Assembly (NCBI GenBank): GCA_033439265.1
Contig: JAVTVX010000026.1
Span: 9,921,001 to 9,985,000, forward strand
Reading direction: 5' to 3'
DNA length: 64,000 nt
Origin: Dillenia suffruticosa
Taxonomy: Eukaryota; Streptophyta; Magnoliopsida; Dilleniales; Dilleniaceae
Below are positions 46,301 to 57,290 of this stretch, in pieces (within the stretch, counting starts at the first letter, position 1; every line of letters starts with the position of its first letter). The notes beneath the pieces are model-generated. The model saw only the letters and a list, made by a program, of their open reading frames with translations. It searched no databases and had not been told where the DNA came from. Made by a program: the position numbers and the translations under genes.

Positions 46301-46701
46301 TAGAGTTTACTGTGAGAGATATGGTATTCTTAAGGATATCTCCCTTAAAGGGAGTCATTCGATTTGGGCAGAGAGGGAAGTTGAGCCCCAGGTATATTGG
46401 ACATTTTCGTATCCTTGAGAGGGTCGGAAGTGTAGCATATAAATTGGAACTGCCAGCAGATCTATCGCGTATTCACGATGTATTTCATGTCTCAGTACTT
46501 AAGAGATATCAGCCAGACCCCTCACACGTTTTAGAGGCTCCGCCAGTTGAGCTTCGAGAGGACTTGAGCTTACCTGTTCAGCCCGTGGCTATCCTGGATC
46601 GACAGGTCAGAAAGCTCCGGAGCAAAGAAGTTCCTCTTGTTAGAGTTTTGTGGAGGAACGACCATGTCGAGGAACAAACGTGGAGCCTGAGGAAGCCATG
46701 A
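43358..46701 (+). pseudogene. pol of gypsy element 2 (PR-RT-RH-INT-chromodomain-like), lightly broken
   Basis: Aspartic protease at about 43380-43680 ([22 protein letters not shown]). Reverse transcriptase at about 43890-44640 ([48 protein letters not shown]). RNase H at about 44830-45180 ([37 protein letters not shown]). Integrase at about 45480-46150 ([24 protein letters not shown] zinc finger, [20 protein letters not shown] core). The C-terminal part ends in a chromodomain-like VPLVRVLWRNDHVEEQTW. A few breaks interrupt it, yet most motifs are intact, consistent with a fairly recent insertion. Confidence 0.95.
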
Positions 46702-46766
46702 GGAAACGGTACTCCCATCTATTTTCTGTATAGTTTTCTTTTAGTTTCGAGGACGAAACTTGTTTT

Positions 46767-46781
46767 TAGGGGGTTAGAAAA
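46767..46781 (+). other. Polypurine tract of gypsy element 2
   Basis: AGGGGGTTAGAAAA directly before the TG of the 3' LTR, the usual plus-strand primer site. Confidence 0.75.
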
Positions 46782-48960
46782 TGTAATACCCAATAAAAAA
46801 AAATAAATAAAAAAAAAAGAGATTTGGGGCTAAAAGAGCCCCAATCTCTCCTTTTCCCCAATCTCTCCTTTTCCCTTTCTCTCTCTCTCTCTCCTCTTTC
46901 TCCCTCTCTCCCTCTTTCCCTCGGTCTCACACTCTCTCTCTACCTCTCGCTGCTCTCTCTCTATCCCTCCGTCGCTCTCTCCTCCTCCCGCGAGCACACA
47001 CCACCGCGCTCGACAGCGGCTCCCCTCTCCCTTTTGCAAGCGACTGCAGCTTGCGTTTCCCCGCACGAGCGTGAGCACGCGATCGCGCGATCCTCGTGAC
47101 CCAGCCAGCGAGCGATCCCCCACGACCCAGCCTGCGCGCGATCTCCCGCGACCCAGCCTGCGCACGATCTCCCGCGAACCAGCCTGCGCGCGATCTCCCG
47201 CGACCCAGGTAACAACTATATTTGGTTGGAGTCCTTGGGTTTGGTGTTAAAAATTAAGTTGTTTCTAATATAATTGAAATTTGAAACAATTACAGATTTT
47301 AGACCAATCCGACGGGCGAACGACAGCTAGGTCTGAAACCCGAGGAACTCTAGGTGAGAGAAATGCACTCACTTCACAGTGTGAATAAATCTTCCCTTAT
47401 TAGGGTTTTATTTGATGTAAAAACTTGATAATTTAATTAGGTTTGTCTTTTGGAGAGTTGAAAAGTAGGGAGTGACCACCCTCCCTAAATAAGTGAGTGG
47501 GACTCTAATCTCTTGCATAAAATAGTAAAACGTGTTTTCTGTCGTGTTTTCTATAAAACATGTTTTGATATGCATTCGTTTGACGTATGATGTTAAATTT
47601 AAAATCTGTTTTATGATTATTGGAGTGTCTCGAATTATATTTACAATGACTATGCATCCATGGTTTGAAATAAAACAATAATTGTGCTATTACTTGAAAA
47701 TGTATAAATTTCATTTTATATCGTTGCATTGATATGCTGTTTTGAAATGAATTGATGAGACGTATTGGTACGTAAATTTAAAATATTTTTTATGAACTAC
47801 GTGGGTTGGATGCTCACTAGTTATGCGATGATGTGATGATACTTGTGGGACGTTGTGCCCTGCGACGTTGTGCCCTTGTGACACTATGATGATTCCGTAG
47901 CTACGAAGGGCGTTTGTAGAGGCACGGGTTGCCCAGATACGCTTCTGCAGGAGGTATCCGCAAACGTCATTTATTCTAAAGGCTATAGGTGCGGCCGGTT
48001 GAACCCACGTAGGGGGAGGACGTGTGTGATGCCATCATCTAGCACCGGGCGGGGTCCTATACACGTTGATGAGTTGGCCCCAGCGAACTCATGGCCAACG
48101 TCGGGGTAGAGAGCGTTTCAAAGTCTATGCATAATAAAACCCCCGACGCGCCTGTCCTTGGTCACGGTTGACCTTGCCAGGACTATCTTTGGCTCGCTCT
48201 GACATTACGTGATTTTAAATGGATGCATATATGCTTGCTATCGTGTGTTTGATTAAATGATTTCAAATTGATAAATATATCATGAATTGCTGCGAAATAT
48301 AAATTTTTGTTTCAAATGATATTATTTGACACTCCAATTGTTAACCTATACTACTTATGCTTGATATTATCCCCCTCACTCACTGAGTATCTTCCCATGA
48401 TACTTACCCCTCTCTTTTCCCTCCTTAGACAGATTGATTGTGATAGAGCGGCGTTACAGGCTCTAGTGCGGATTTGTTGTTCTGACGGTGAGATTTACTT
48501 CTAATTTAGTTTCGACCCTGCGAGGTCTTGACATGGAGGTCCGTAGTTGGCCATGTACTTATTTTTGGATGACTGTATAGTTTAACTCTCATATTTCAAT
48601 TGCATTGAGGCGATTGTACGTATTTAAATGTTACTTGGGAAATGTGTTATACATTGTATAAACTTAGATCCGCTCGGTATAGCGGCTGCTCATGCTCTAG
48701 TTGGGCATGATAGTAGAGGTCTGTGGCTAGGTTTGTTTATAGCCTTGCGTTGTTCTGAATGTTGGCTGTGGTGTTTGTTGATTTTGGAGAGGCTGGGATG
48801 GCCATTTGTGTATTGTACAGGATGATTTTGATCATACAGGATTAATTGTATACGGGAAACCTCCGATTTATGGGGAGGTTCTGCCCGATTTTCTATAAAA
48901 ATACAGCCGGCATTCAGGAACAACGGGCGGCTGTTCATGATCCCGGTTTGGGGCGTGACA
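46782..48960 (+). repeat. 3' LTR of gypsy element 2
   Basis: 2179 bp, TGTAATACCC to GGGGCGTGACA. It is 379 bp shorter than the 5' LTR, mostly because GACCCAG joins GTAAC directly at about 47208. In the 5' LTR a 360-bp GC-rich block lies between two copies of CAG at that point. Confidence 0.95.
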
Positions 48961-48965
48961 TGTTA
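48961..48965 (+). repeat. Target-site duplication TGTTA, right of gypsy element 2
   Basis: Exact copy of 38898-38902. Confidence 0.9.
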
Positions 48966-49665
48966 CAAATGTGGGGAGAAATATAGCTCGGGACATCAGT
49001 GCAGGTTTAAGGGTTTGAACTTGATAGTGGCATAAGAAGAGGAGGAGTGGAGGTTGGTTGGGGTAGAAAAAGAATATGAAGAATTGAGTGGCACTGTAGG
49101 TAATCCCATAGACCTATCTCTCTGTATATTGTCAAACTCCTTAACTAGGAATACAATAGCACTCTGAGGACTGCTGAATGAGACTACCATAGCTATTATT
49201 GTGGACACTGGCAGTTCAAACAGTTTCCTTAATCATAGAGTAGTGCAAAAATTACAGATGAATGCTGAACCATTAACACCCCTGCATGCTGTCATAGCAG
49301 ATGGAAGGGTAGATTCTAGTTACACAGAAATTAAGAGTGTTAAATGGAAAATACAAGGCTATACTTTCTCATTCAACTTAACGGTAATTGAATTAGGCAA
49401 TTAGGATATGATTCTAGGAGTGGATTGGATGCGTTGTTTCAGTCATATAATTTTTAATTTCAAACAACTATAAGTTAAGTTTTTTTTAGAGGAAAAGAGG
49501 AGGTGATCTTTGAAGGGAGTGCACAACACCCTAGAATGAAACTTATCAGAGGGAAGGACACTAAGGCTTTCAGACAACAGCAATTGCAGGCATGTGCTTC
49601 TACTATTTTCAATGAGGAGAAAACCAAGATGGAAGCACTTGCAGAGATCTTGAATGTTTAAATGA
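48966..49665 (+). pseudogene. Zinc knuckle and protease remnant of gypsy element 3
   Basis: Starts within the CYKCGEKYSSGHQCRFKGLN zinc knuckle, then an acidic linker, then a retroviral-type aspartic protease at about 49180-49440 (IIVDTGSSNSFLNHRVVQKL, MILGVDWM). Weak similarity to the start of the reverse-transcriptase region ends near 49660 (FNEEKTKMEALAEIL). It is broken, and the rest of pol is absent. Confidence 0.8.
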
Positions 49666-49680
49666 TAGTTTTCATCAAAT

Positions 49681-51315
49681 GGTGATTTTCTAACTATTGG
49701 TATTAGAGCCTAATCATTGAGAAATATTTTTTAAAATTTTTGATTAAATATGATTATGGTCGGTTGCCTTATTGATTTTGGATTCAAATCATATATAAAC
49801 CTATTGAATTATATTCAAATGTGTGTTCGTGTGTGTGTGACTTTTATTAGTTGAATTTGGTTTCCTATGTAGAAAAGATTAAACAAAAATTTTATTTTTC
49901 ATCTTATTTGGATTTATTTTTATGAATAGTTTTCATTAACAAAAAAGGGAGGCTTTTTTCCCTGTATGTTGGTATTTCTAAAAATCATTACTTTGAGTTG
50001 GATAATGTTGAATATATCACGTGTTCGATGAAATGGTTCAAAGAAGTGTGGACATATTAGTTTATATTCCATAACAATAATGTTTGTTTAAAAATAAATA
50101 AATAAAAATTGAAGAAATAATACACTTTGCATTAATTGCTAATGAAACAAAAATTTTCAGTTACATTGAAATAATCAATTACTTATTTAAGTGAAGTAAT
50201 GGATTATAGAATAGGTCATTCACTAATCTTACTAAGATTTAAGGTGGATCAATTGAAAATAGACATGCTAAGATTGCATTATATGAAATTTTCATATTAC
50301 GCATCCTCATCATGATTCATGTCATTCAATTATATCAACATATGTAACCATTGATGAATCAAGTTACGACAAATGTAATAAAGGATACTCTAAACCTATG
50401 TTGGTACAATTGATGAACCAAATTGATTATTTATATTTTTTTGATAATGACAGTAAAGTTGAATTCATACGATTATTTTTGCAATGTATGATTATAAAAT
50501 TACAGATATAGCTCAAGTGGAAAATTCTTGGATCCTTAATCCAACGTTCAATTCAATGTTACGCTTATATGTGAATAATTATATATTACAAACTGTCATA
50601 TAAAATTGAATCTATTTAAAAATAATCTACAAAGTTTCAGGTAATTTGGATTCTATTATATTTGATAGGGTGTCATACTTTAAGATGTAGAGGTCTAAGA
50701 TGTAATTTTTATTTTTATGATATACTAAAATAGGAATACCAAAAGATAACAAAGTTATCTATACGTAGTAATCATGATTCCCAGGTCACACAAGACTTTC
50801 ATTCTTTGCGGCTGAGTGCATATTCAGAAAAACTTTATGGTTCTCTAATTCAATACTTATGCACATATGCTCTGCCCTCTTGAAATCCATTCAAATAAAG
50901 AGAGAGCAAATTCTCTAGTCTCCAAACATGAAAAGTAAAATTCTTATTGTTTTCTTTATTCAATTTTTTTTTTTTTAAGATAGAAATCCAAACATAGATT
51001 ATTTTCACATCAATTCATACTCAGATAAGTGATAACAAATATAATCAAATATATATATCATATTAAAAATTAATAAATTGCATCTATACTAAAAAAATGA
51101 TAAATACAAGAATAATAAAAGTACTTATAAAAAAATGCTTTCTTTTTTGTCTTCTTCTGAAAAGCTATTTGTTCGATTGGTTAGAATTTCGTACTGATAA
51201 CATATTATAGAATTTTAGTTTTAGAGCCCAAAATATGATATGTTCAAAATAGAAACCGTAATAGTATAAAGACAAAAATCTAAGTCAAAATAAAATTTAA
51301 ACACAATGTATATAG
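49681..51315. other. AT-rich spacer, no gene seen
   Basis: TGGTATTAGAGCC at 49698-49710 resembles a tRNA-Met primer site, but no LTR is recognisable next to it. A T-run lies near 50967-50978. No coding similarity was found. Confidence 0.45.
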
Positions 51316-51329
51316 AAAGAGACGAGAGA
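51316..51329 (+). repeat. 14-bp target-site duplication, left of SINE
   Basis: AAAGAGACGAGAGA, repeated exactly at 51544-51557. Confidence 0.88.
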
Positions 51330-51543
51330 CCAACGTGGGTCGGCTCAATTGGATGTGAGATTGAGTATCTTTAAGCATGACTAAGATTCGACTTCCGCCA
51401 GAAGTATCGGGCTCTCATGTGTATGGAACGTTCCCCGTTGGAAGACTCGTCCTCCGAAAGGAGCCACTACAGCGGTCGGTTCAGATTAGTTGGGATAAAA
51501 CTCTGGATATCGGATGATGTATAAAACATGGTACCAAAAAATA
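51330..51543 (+). mobile_element. tRNA-derived SINE, 214 bp, with perfect 14-bp duplication
   Basis: The RNA polymerase III internal promoter is visible: A box GGCTCAATTGGATGTG (51342-51357) and B box GATTCGACTTCC (51385-51396). A GC-richer body with GGTCGGTTCAGATTAGTTGG follows (near 51474), then a short A-rich tail (CCAAAAAATA). The flanking 14-bp duplication and A-rich 3' end show target-primed retrotransposition. SINEs rely on a LINE reverse transcriptase. Loss of the duplication has not begun, so the insertion is probably fairly young. Confidence 0.88.
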
Positions 51544-51557
51544 AAAGAGACGAGAGA
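51544..51557 (+). repeat. 14-bp target-site duplication, right of SINE
   Basis: Exact copy of 51316-51329, directly after the A-rich tail. Confidence 0.88.
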
Positions 51558-51974
51558 GAATAAGATTTTTATTTCTTTTCTTAATATGCCAAATGAGATT
51601 ATAGATAGACATATATATAACACCCGAAAGAAATACAAAATGTTATTCTCATTAAGTATGACAAACTAAAAGAATAAGTGTGACAACTCAAAAACTAAGA
51701 GTTGCATAGAAAACTAAACACCAATAGTCACATATTATTTATGAACATCCATTTAAATTTTTTTTGCGTTTATAACAAAAATCCTTTATTTTGATTCTAT
51801 TCTATATATTTCTTTTCCTTGTTTAGCTGTTTGTGAGTTTTTGATACTTGGAAGTTAATAAATTTAATTTTCCTTTAGAGATTGTCAATAAGCATCGGAA
51901 AGGAAGCGGTCTCCTCATATTACAACTAGGCTCTAGTCTCTAGGATTTCATAACTTACAAGTTAATTAATCCTC

Positions 51975-52006
<32 letters not shown>

Positions 52007-54685
52007 AAAAATTTGCATTGGGCATCTGGATGTTACAAAATAATTTTGATAGTGATTCTTTATTTGCATAAACCATGTCCGGCAAATTTTGGTCATAAAG
52101 AATGTTGCTATCAAATAGAACTTGAAGTCAAACCCGTTATTTATCCCATGTTTTGTCCAACTAAACTTTATATATAATATATAATGAAAATTGTCTTTAG
52201 TATTTTATTGATTATAAGTAATTTATGGGTTATTTAATATTATTTTAAATTAAAATAATTTATTTAAGATGACTATGTCTAATTTTTTAAAAATATCAAT
52301 TGGAGAGAGCTTATGGTTGTAAATATAGGTGGATGTAGGCCCTTAATCAATGCCCAAAAGTGATCGTCTTTTAATTGGACCGACAGTTAATTCGAATCAA
52401 ATTAATCAAATTAATCAAAGGTTTATGTGAGACGCTCAAAACTCCGTGGACCTCATAAAATGATATATTTTAATATCCCAATCGCTAATAATTTTTCTCA
52501 TTGCTTTAGTATTTTTTGTCATAGGTTCACTTGTCAATCGAATGAAATTGATTATGATAATGTTTAAATGTCAATAAATGTTATTATGCAGCAAAACCTT
52601 AAATACTTCAAAATCAAAGGAAATTTTAAGTTTTTCATATTGATTCAAAAATCGAGTATTATGTGATTAAAACCTTTACAATTTTTCATTATGTGATTAA
52701 AAACATCTGCAATTTTTTTAGTGCCTGACATTTTTGACATTGTGTCAAAATAAACAAAAAAAAAAAAATGTTAGGTGAGTGAAATTGAAAATATTTATTA
52801 AAATGTTTACATGTCGATGAATGTTAGTTGTAAAGACAATTATGCAACAAAACTTGAATTTATCAAAATTAAAGGATAATGTGCATGGTTATTAAATCGG
52901 ACCGACCCGCTAATCAGATCAGATCAGATCAACTCTCGACGCATACATTCAATGAGTTAGTTCATAAATGGGATAATTTATGGAGTCAACTCGTATAAAC
53001 TCATGGGTCAATAGCAGATTGACTATCAACCCATGTGATCTATAAATTTTTATATTTTAAAATAAGAAAAAAATATATTTATATATTTTAAAATAATAAA
53101 AAAATCAACGATTGAACTATAAATTTTAAAACACATCGGTCAATGTATGGATCCAATTTAATTACTACGATCATGCACACACAAAATACTAAGATTGTTT
53201 TTTGATTTTGCCAGTTTGATTTATTTATATATTTTGTATTATGGGTCACGAAGGTAATGAAATTCTTGGAAGGAAACATTTCAAATCAAATGTTTATATT
53301 TAATTTGTATTTGACTATAAATTGTGGTATATATTTAGAGAGATACATGATTAATTGAAATTATTTTGTAGATTCATAGAGACAAATGGGACCCACATAA
53401 TTGTGGGACCGAGCATAGGTGGTCAAGATGTGGTGCTATTAAAGCAAGAAAAATCATCAAATTTGGAGCATCATAGCTCAAAAAAAAAAAACACTTGGAT
53501 GACCTTGGAGATCAACTCTTCATAGGCACTTGTTTTTTCTCTCCAACTCATATCAAAACCAAACAAAAGGTTAGATCACATTTTTCACAACTATTTAACA
53601 CATCAGACTTTATGATCACTCTCAAAATAACCATCTATTATTTTTTTTCTTTTCTTTTCTTTATTTCCTCAGGGGCCTCAAGCTTGCAATAGTGTCTATG
53701 ATCCCCTCCCAGTTTCGTACAATAGCTTCTCATCAGTCCCCGTAAAAGCTGTATGTCTAGTTATCGACTATACTAGGTTAAAAATTATATTTGTACTCGA
53801 CTTGTCTAAAAATTTATGTAAATAAATCGATAATTAAATTTGACCCAATAGTGAATTTGCTCTAAAAATATTTATATTTAACTTTAGTATCGTGAGAATT
53901 TCTTCTCTTTTCTTTTATTTTTTAAGCAAAATTGTAATGATTATTGGTATATGTTGATGCCAAAAAATGATTTTAACAGATCGCTTTTCTACCTCAAACA
54001 GGGATCCAGCGGTTAAGAATTTTTTGGGTGATTTTCGATGTTGAAACCTGTAAAAAACTACTAAATGAGGTTCTGACAGAGAAGATTCTGATACTCAAGT
54101 AAAAAAGAATGGTTTTTAACAAAAGATTAAAAGAGTTTGAATACTGTATAGTTTATGTGTACAATGTGTAGAGAGAGATGTGTACGTGGCATATTGTCTC
54201 TGTCTCATAGGTATATTATGCATGGAAATGCCATATGTACCTAGGAGTAGAAACCCTACTTGTCTTGTAAAGAGAATATATGAAATGTTTTGAGATTACA
54301 GGAACTATATTAGTAAACTTTATGTAAATTTGGAGTCTTTGAAAAAGGGAAATTTTCTAGAGTGTCGTAGAGACCCGTGAAGATTTAAATCACTACGGGA
54401 TTTATTTTCTTATCGGAAGAGATCATAATGAGCTCATAACGGAGTGGAAAAGATCTAAATTTGTCGTTGATTTCTTTCCTTATTAAGTAAATTTTGCTAG
54501 GACTTATTATGTGACAGGGGACGATTCGATAAGAATCGAGATGTCGAGAAGCCGAAAAGTAGTCTCGGTCCCTTTTGGGCTAAAAAGTGGTCTAGCAGGT
54601 TGGATAAAATTTGGGCTCTGATAATTACAAATCATAAAGGTCATAGGTCATTAGGCCAGATATCATCAATGTAGAATAATAAACT
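51558..54685. other. AT-rich spacer, no gene seen
   Basis: A (CT)n(CA)n run lies at about 51973-52005. A stretch at about 52885-53045 with ATCGGACCGACC, GTCAACTCG and CATGGGTCAATAG words resembles old dispersed repeats but has no clear ends. Minor plus and minus open frames (53088-53279, 53495-53692) match nothing. Confidence 0.45.
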
Positions 54686-54937
54686 TTAGGAGTGATGGAA
54701 ACTTTTGTGGTGAGATAAAAGCGAAAATTGAATTAGTACATAGAAAAAAAATGGTATGTGTTTTATGCGGGGAATAACAATGATATGTTCAAGGAAAGGA
54801 GGAGATGCATCACTGAAAAGCCATTGTAAATGGCCTTTTAGAGTTCCTTCAATGCCTGATGCAATCAATTTCAGCTTCAGTCCCATTACATCTCCAAATG
54901 AAAGCGTACAGGGCAAAGGCTTCTTGTCACGTGCCAT
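54686..54937 (-). CDS. Hypothetical 83-residue open frame with GA-repeat leader
   Basis: ATG at 54937 opens MARDKKPLPCTLSFGDVMGL, and the frame ends at TAA 54686-54688. The first 55 or so residues are of mixed composition (GIEGTLKGHLQWLFSDASPP), unlike the low-complexity frames around it, and the tail is hydrophobic (IPFFFYVLIQFSLL). About 30 bp upstream on the coding strand there is a (GA)n run (54968-54991), a common feature of plant 5' leaders. I do not recognise a family. It may be the first exon of a larger or decayed gene. No TATA box or splice sites could be settled. The frame also admits an upstream TTG, which I discounted. Confidence 0.3.
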   Translation of the reverse strand: MARDKKPLPCTLSFGDVMGLKLKLIASGIEGTLKGHLQWLFSDASPPFLEHIIVIPRIKHIPFFFYVLIQFSLLSHHKSFHHS

Positions 54938-55228
54938 CAACCTCTATCTTCGCTCTGAGTTTTCTCTTTCTCTCTCTCTCTCTCTCTCTCACTCAAAAAA
55001 ATAATAATAAAGCCAAAATGTAGTGATAAGGCGTCAATTACATAACTAGTGTTTAACATTATACTCTTTTTTAAGTATAACATTTACTCTTACATTGTTT
55101 CTCTCCATGTAACGCATGCACCAAGACAATGTCAAGTATAACATTTAACGCATACATTATACTAAATCTGAATTCTTTAACCATCAATGTTTCTTTCCAA
55201 AATTCAAAGTGGGAAGGGTATCTTCGTC

Positions 55229-55380
55229 TCTTAACGAGGTTAAGAGTTCTACTCACACTAAATACAGAGAAAATAATATTGGGAGATCTCCCTCTCGTAT
55301 GAGACCCAACAGTCAGGTCGATTCCGGATTAGTCGGAGTGAAGTTCCAAATACCGGAAGGTCCAGATACAAAAAAAATAA
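55229..55380 (+). mobile_element. Related SINE copy, probably 5'-truncated
   Basis: Shares the body of the SINE at 51.3 kb: GGTCGATTCCGGATTAGTCG here against GGTCGGTTCAGATTAGTTGG there, each followed by an AA(G/A)(C/T)TC...ATA(C/T)CGGA stretch and an A-rich tail (ACAAAAAAAATAAATAAATA). A B-box-like GAGTTCTACTC lies at about 55246. No A box or flanking duplication could be assigned. Confidence 0.6.
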
Positions 55381-57290
55381 ATAAATACCACCAAGGTACC
55401 TATGTTGAAACCACTTTTTAATTAAAAACTACAGATATATGCTAGTCTTGTTGTCCTAACACGACACTCCGAATGGTTATCATATAAATAAAGTTGAACA
55501 TCATAGAATTTCTATGATCCCTATGTGGTACGAACATATCTCATTTAGGTTATAATTGAAAATAGACGAGGGGCGAGGTTATATCTTGAGGGCATAAAAT
55601 CCAATAGGTAATTTAATAACTATTAATTATTTTATTAATTTGTCTGATTATTAATCATCATTAGATGATTCAACGGTCACAAATTTGTAGCTATCTATGA
55701 CTACGGAGATCGTAAAATGGTCTTCTAACCTATTGGCTAGACTACGAACTAATGGTCCAACTGAAGCAAAGCTACTCTCCAACTAATCATAAAATTTACA
55801 ATTGGTCTCAACCTAGGGATAATAGAATGTGTTAGGTTTATGATGCGGAATTAAAAATATGTATCTCAAATCTTGTTCGATTTCTTTTCAAATTTCCCAG
55901 GCTAATCAAATAATTGATCACGAATTTGAATCAATATTATATTTTTTACGACACTACGCTCCAATTCAAGTGTTTTAATGCTCAAAGTCTCAAATATTGT
56001 GTATGAATAAGGGAGATCTCAAACTCTCTTTGTCTCTCTATTTTCTTCATTCAAGGAGAATAGAATAAGAGGGAAGGGGGATGGTTAACTACATTTAAAT
56101 GTTCCCCCAAACCATGTTTTATTATTTAAAATTTGAATTTAAATTCAAAATGCCCTTATGGGCATAACCATTTTCATCGCTCATTTGCAATAATAAGCAT
56201 TTTATTTCTATCTCACAATCATAACTCCTGTGATCTTAGACAATATACCTATGGATTTTCATACAGAATTACGTATTGTGCGGCCGACAAGTACACATAT
56301 AAGTAAAGAATTTTCGATACACTAATTAAGGTGATCAATAAACTATCGTTAGTATAAAAACTCATTGTATCCTAGACACAACGCATTTTATCTATTGAGC
56401 TACTTTCCTCATTGAAAATAATCCCCCTTAATAGCTCAACGATGTATTCACTATTATGTTCACGTTTCAACACAAGTAAACATAATAGGCTAGTTGATGA
56501 ATACAAAATATTGATATCATGTCAATTGATTTTCTTTTTTGTTATTTGAATTTCTTTATCTTAATTCAATTTCTTTCTTAGATATGTCCTACATGCCTTA
56601 TTTATCTCAAAAACCATAGGTAAACACGTTAAAGTAGCATATAGTGAATCAAAACTTTAAGAAACAGTCACAAGTAATAAAAGCACACATTATCCCACTT
56701 CATGGACCTCAGGTCTCCCACAGTGTGGTATGGGGATTTAAAATATTTAAGTCTCATAAAAAAATATTGCTTCCACTAGCCTTGTTTATCACATGTGGTA
56801 TGAAACATGTGACGTCACTCCCCTATTTCTCGAAAGGGCATACGTTAGATTTCTCTAATATTGTACAGGCTTAAGTTCAGTCTACATGTAAAATTGAATA
56901 GAAATATTAGAGAGAGAACCTTAGAGATGACATCACAAAATACAGGTAACTTCTGAGATTTTAAACCTGACTACTTACAAACAATATAGATTATGGGTCT
57001 AACCATGTCAACTATACTATCTTATGGCCTCATCCTGAATACTTATTAGGGCGACTTGTATTTTAAGCATCGTCACTGTCATAACCTTTTATACTTAGAA
57101 ATCGTCTAATCCTTGCTCACCCAGAGCTACAAGTGGTTGACCATGTGAGAGAGCCGACTTCGCCTACTTGACGTATGTTTGTTAAATTATATCTCAAAAA
57201 TATGAAAATAATAATATGCGTGTACTATTATCAAAATAGTTAATTTCACTGAATAATGCATATGCATTCATTAATAAGCATCAAGTCTCT
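55381..57290. other. Non-coding DNA downstream of the copia pol (likely LTR and 3' region)
   Basis: Lies 3' of the minus-strand copia pol. A CT-rich stretch at 56015-56060 and the GTGTTAGGTTTATGATGCGG sequence at 55829 could belong to the copia LTR end, but I could not find a second LTR copy to prove it. Plus-strand frames here are chance. Confidence 0.4.

Larger units (their letters stand above)
38903..48960 (+). mobile_element. Gypsy element 2: nearly whole Ty3/gypsy chromovirus (Tekay/Del-like), nested in element 3
   Basis: A 10.06-kb element with both LTRs, primer site, gag, pol and a polypurine tract. Domain order and long LTRs match element 1, but the DNA is much better preserved, with about half a dozen breaks in the coding part. 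By eye the LTRs differ at about 20 of the last 420 bp and 4 of another 150 bp, mostly transitions. With a commonly used plant rate this would be about one to two million years, a rough figure only. The internal part is more GC-rich than its surroundings. Confidence 0.96.
37569..49680 (+). mobile_element. Gypsy element 3: old, partial Ty3/gypsy, host of a nested element
   Basis: Pieces seen: LTR end, primer site (37840), gag (37889 onward), then after the nested element 2 the gag zinc knuckle and the protease (48966-49440), with coding similarity lost by about 49660. Reverse transcriptase, integrase and 3' LTR are not found. The gag style and short LTR suggest a Reina-like chromovirus, which is tentative. 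It is strongly broken and older than element 2, which inserted into it. Confidence 0.75.

Noticed and set aside
49698-49710. TGGTATTAGAGCC as the primer site of another LTR element
   Set aside because: No LTR end with TG...CA could be found on its left and no gag on its right; the match is imperfect.
54612-54627. GGGCTCTGATAATTAC as a minus-strand primer site
   Set aside because: It complements tRNA-Met only partly, and no LTR or coding region fits it.
56644-56874. 76-codon plus frame as a gene
   Set aside because: Lies in the decayed 3' region of the minus-strand copia relic and matches nothing; treated as chance.
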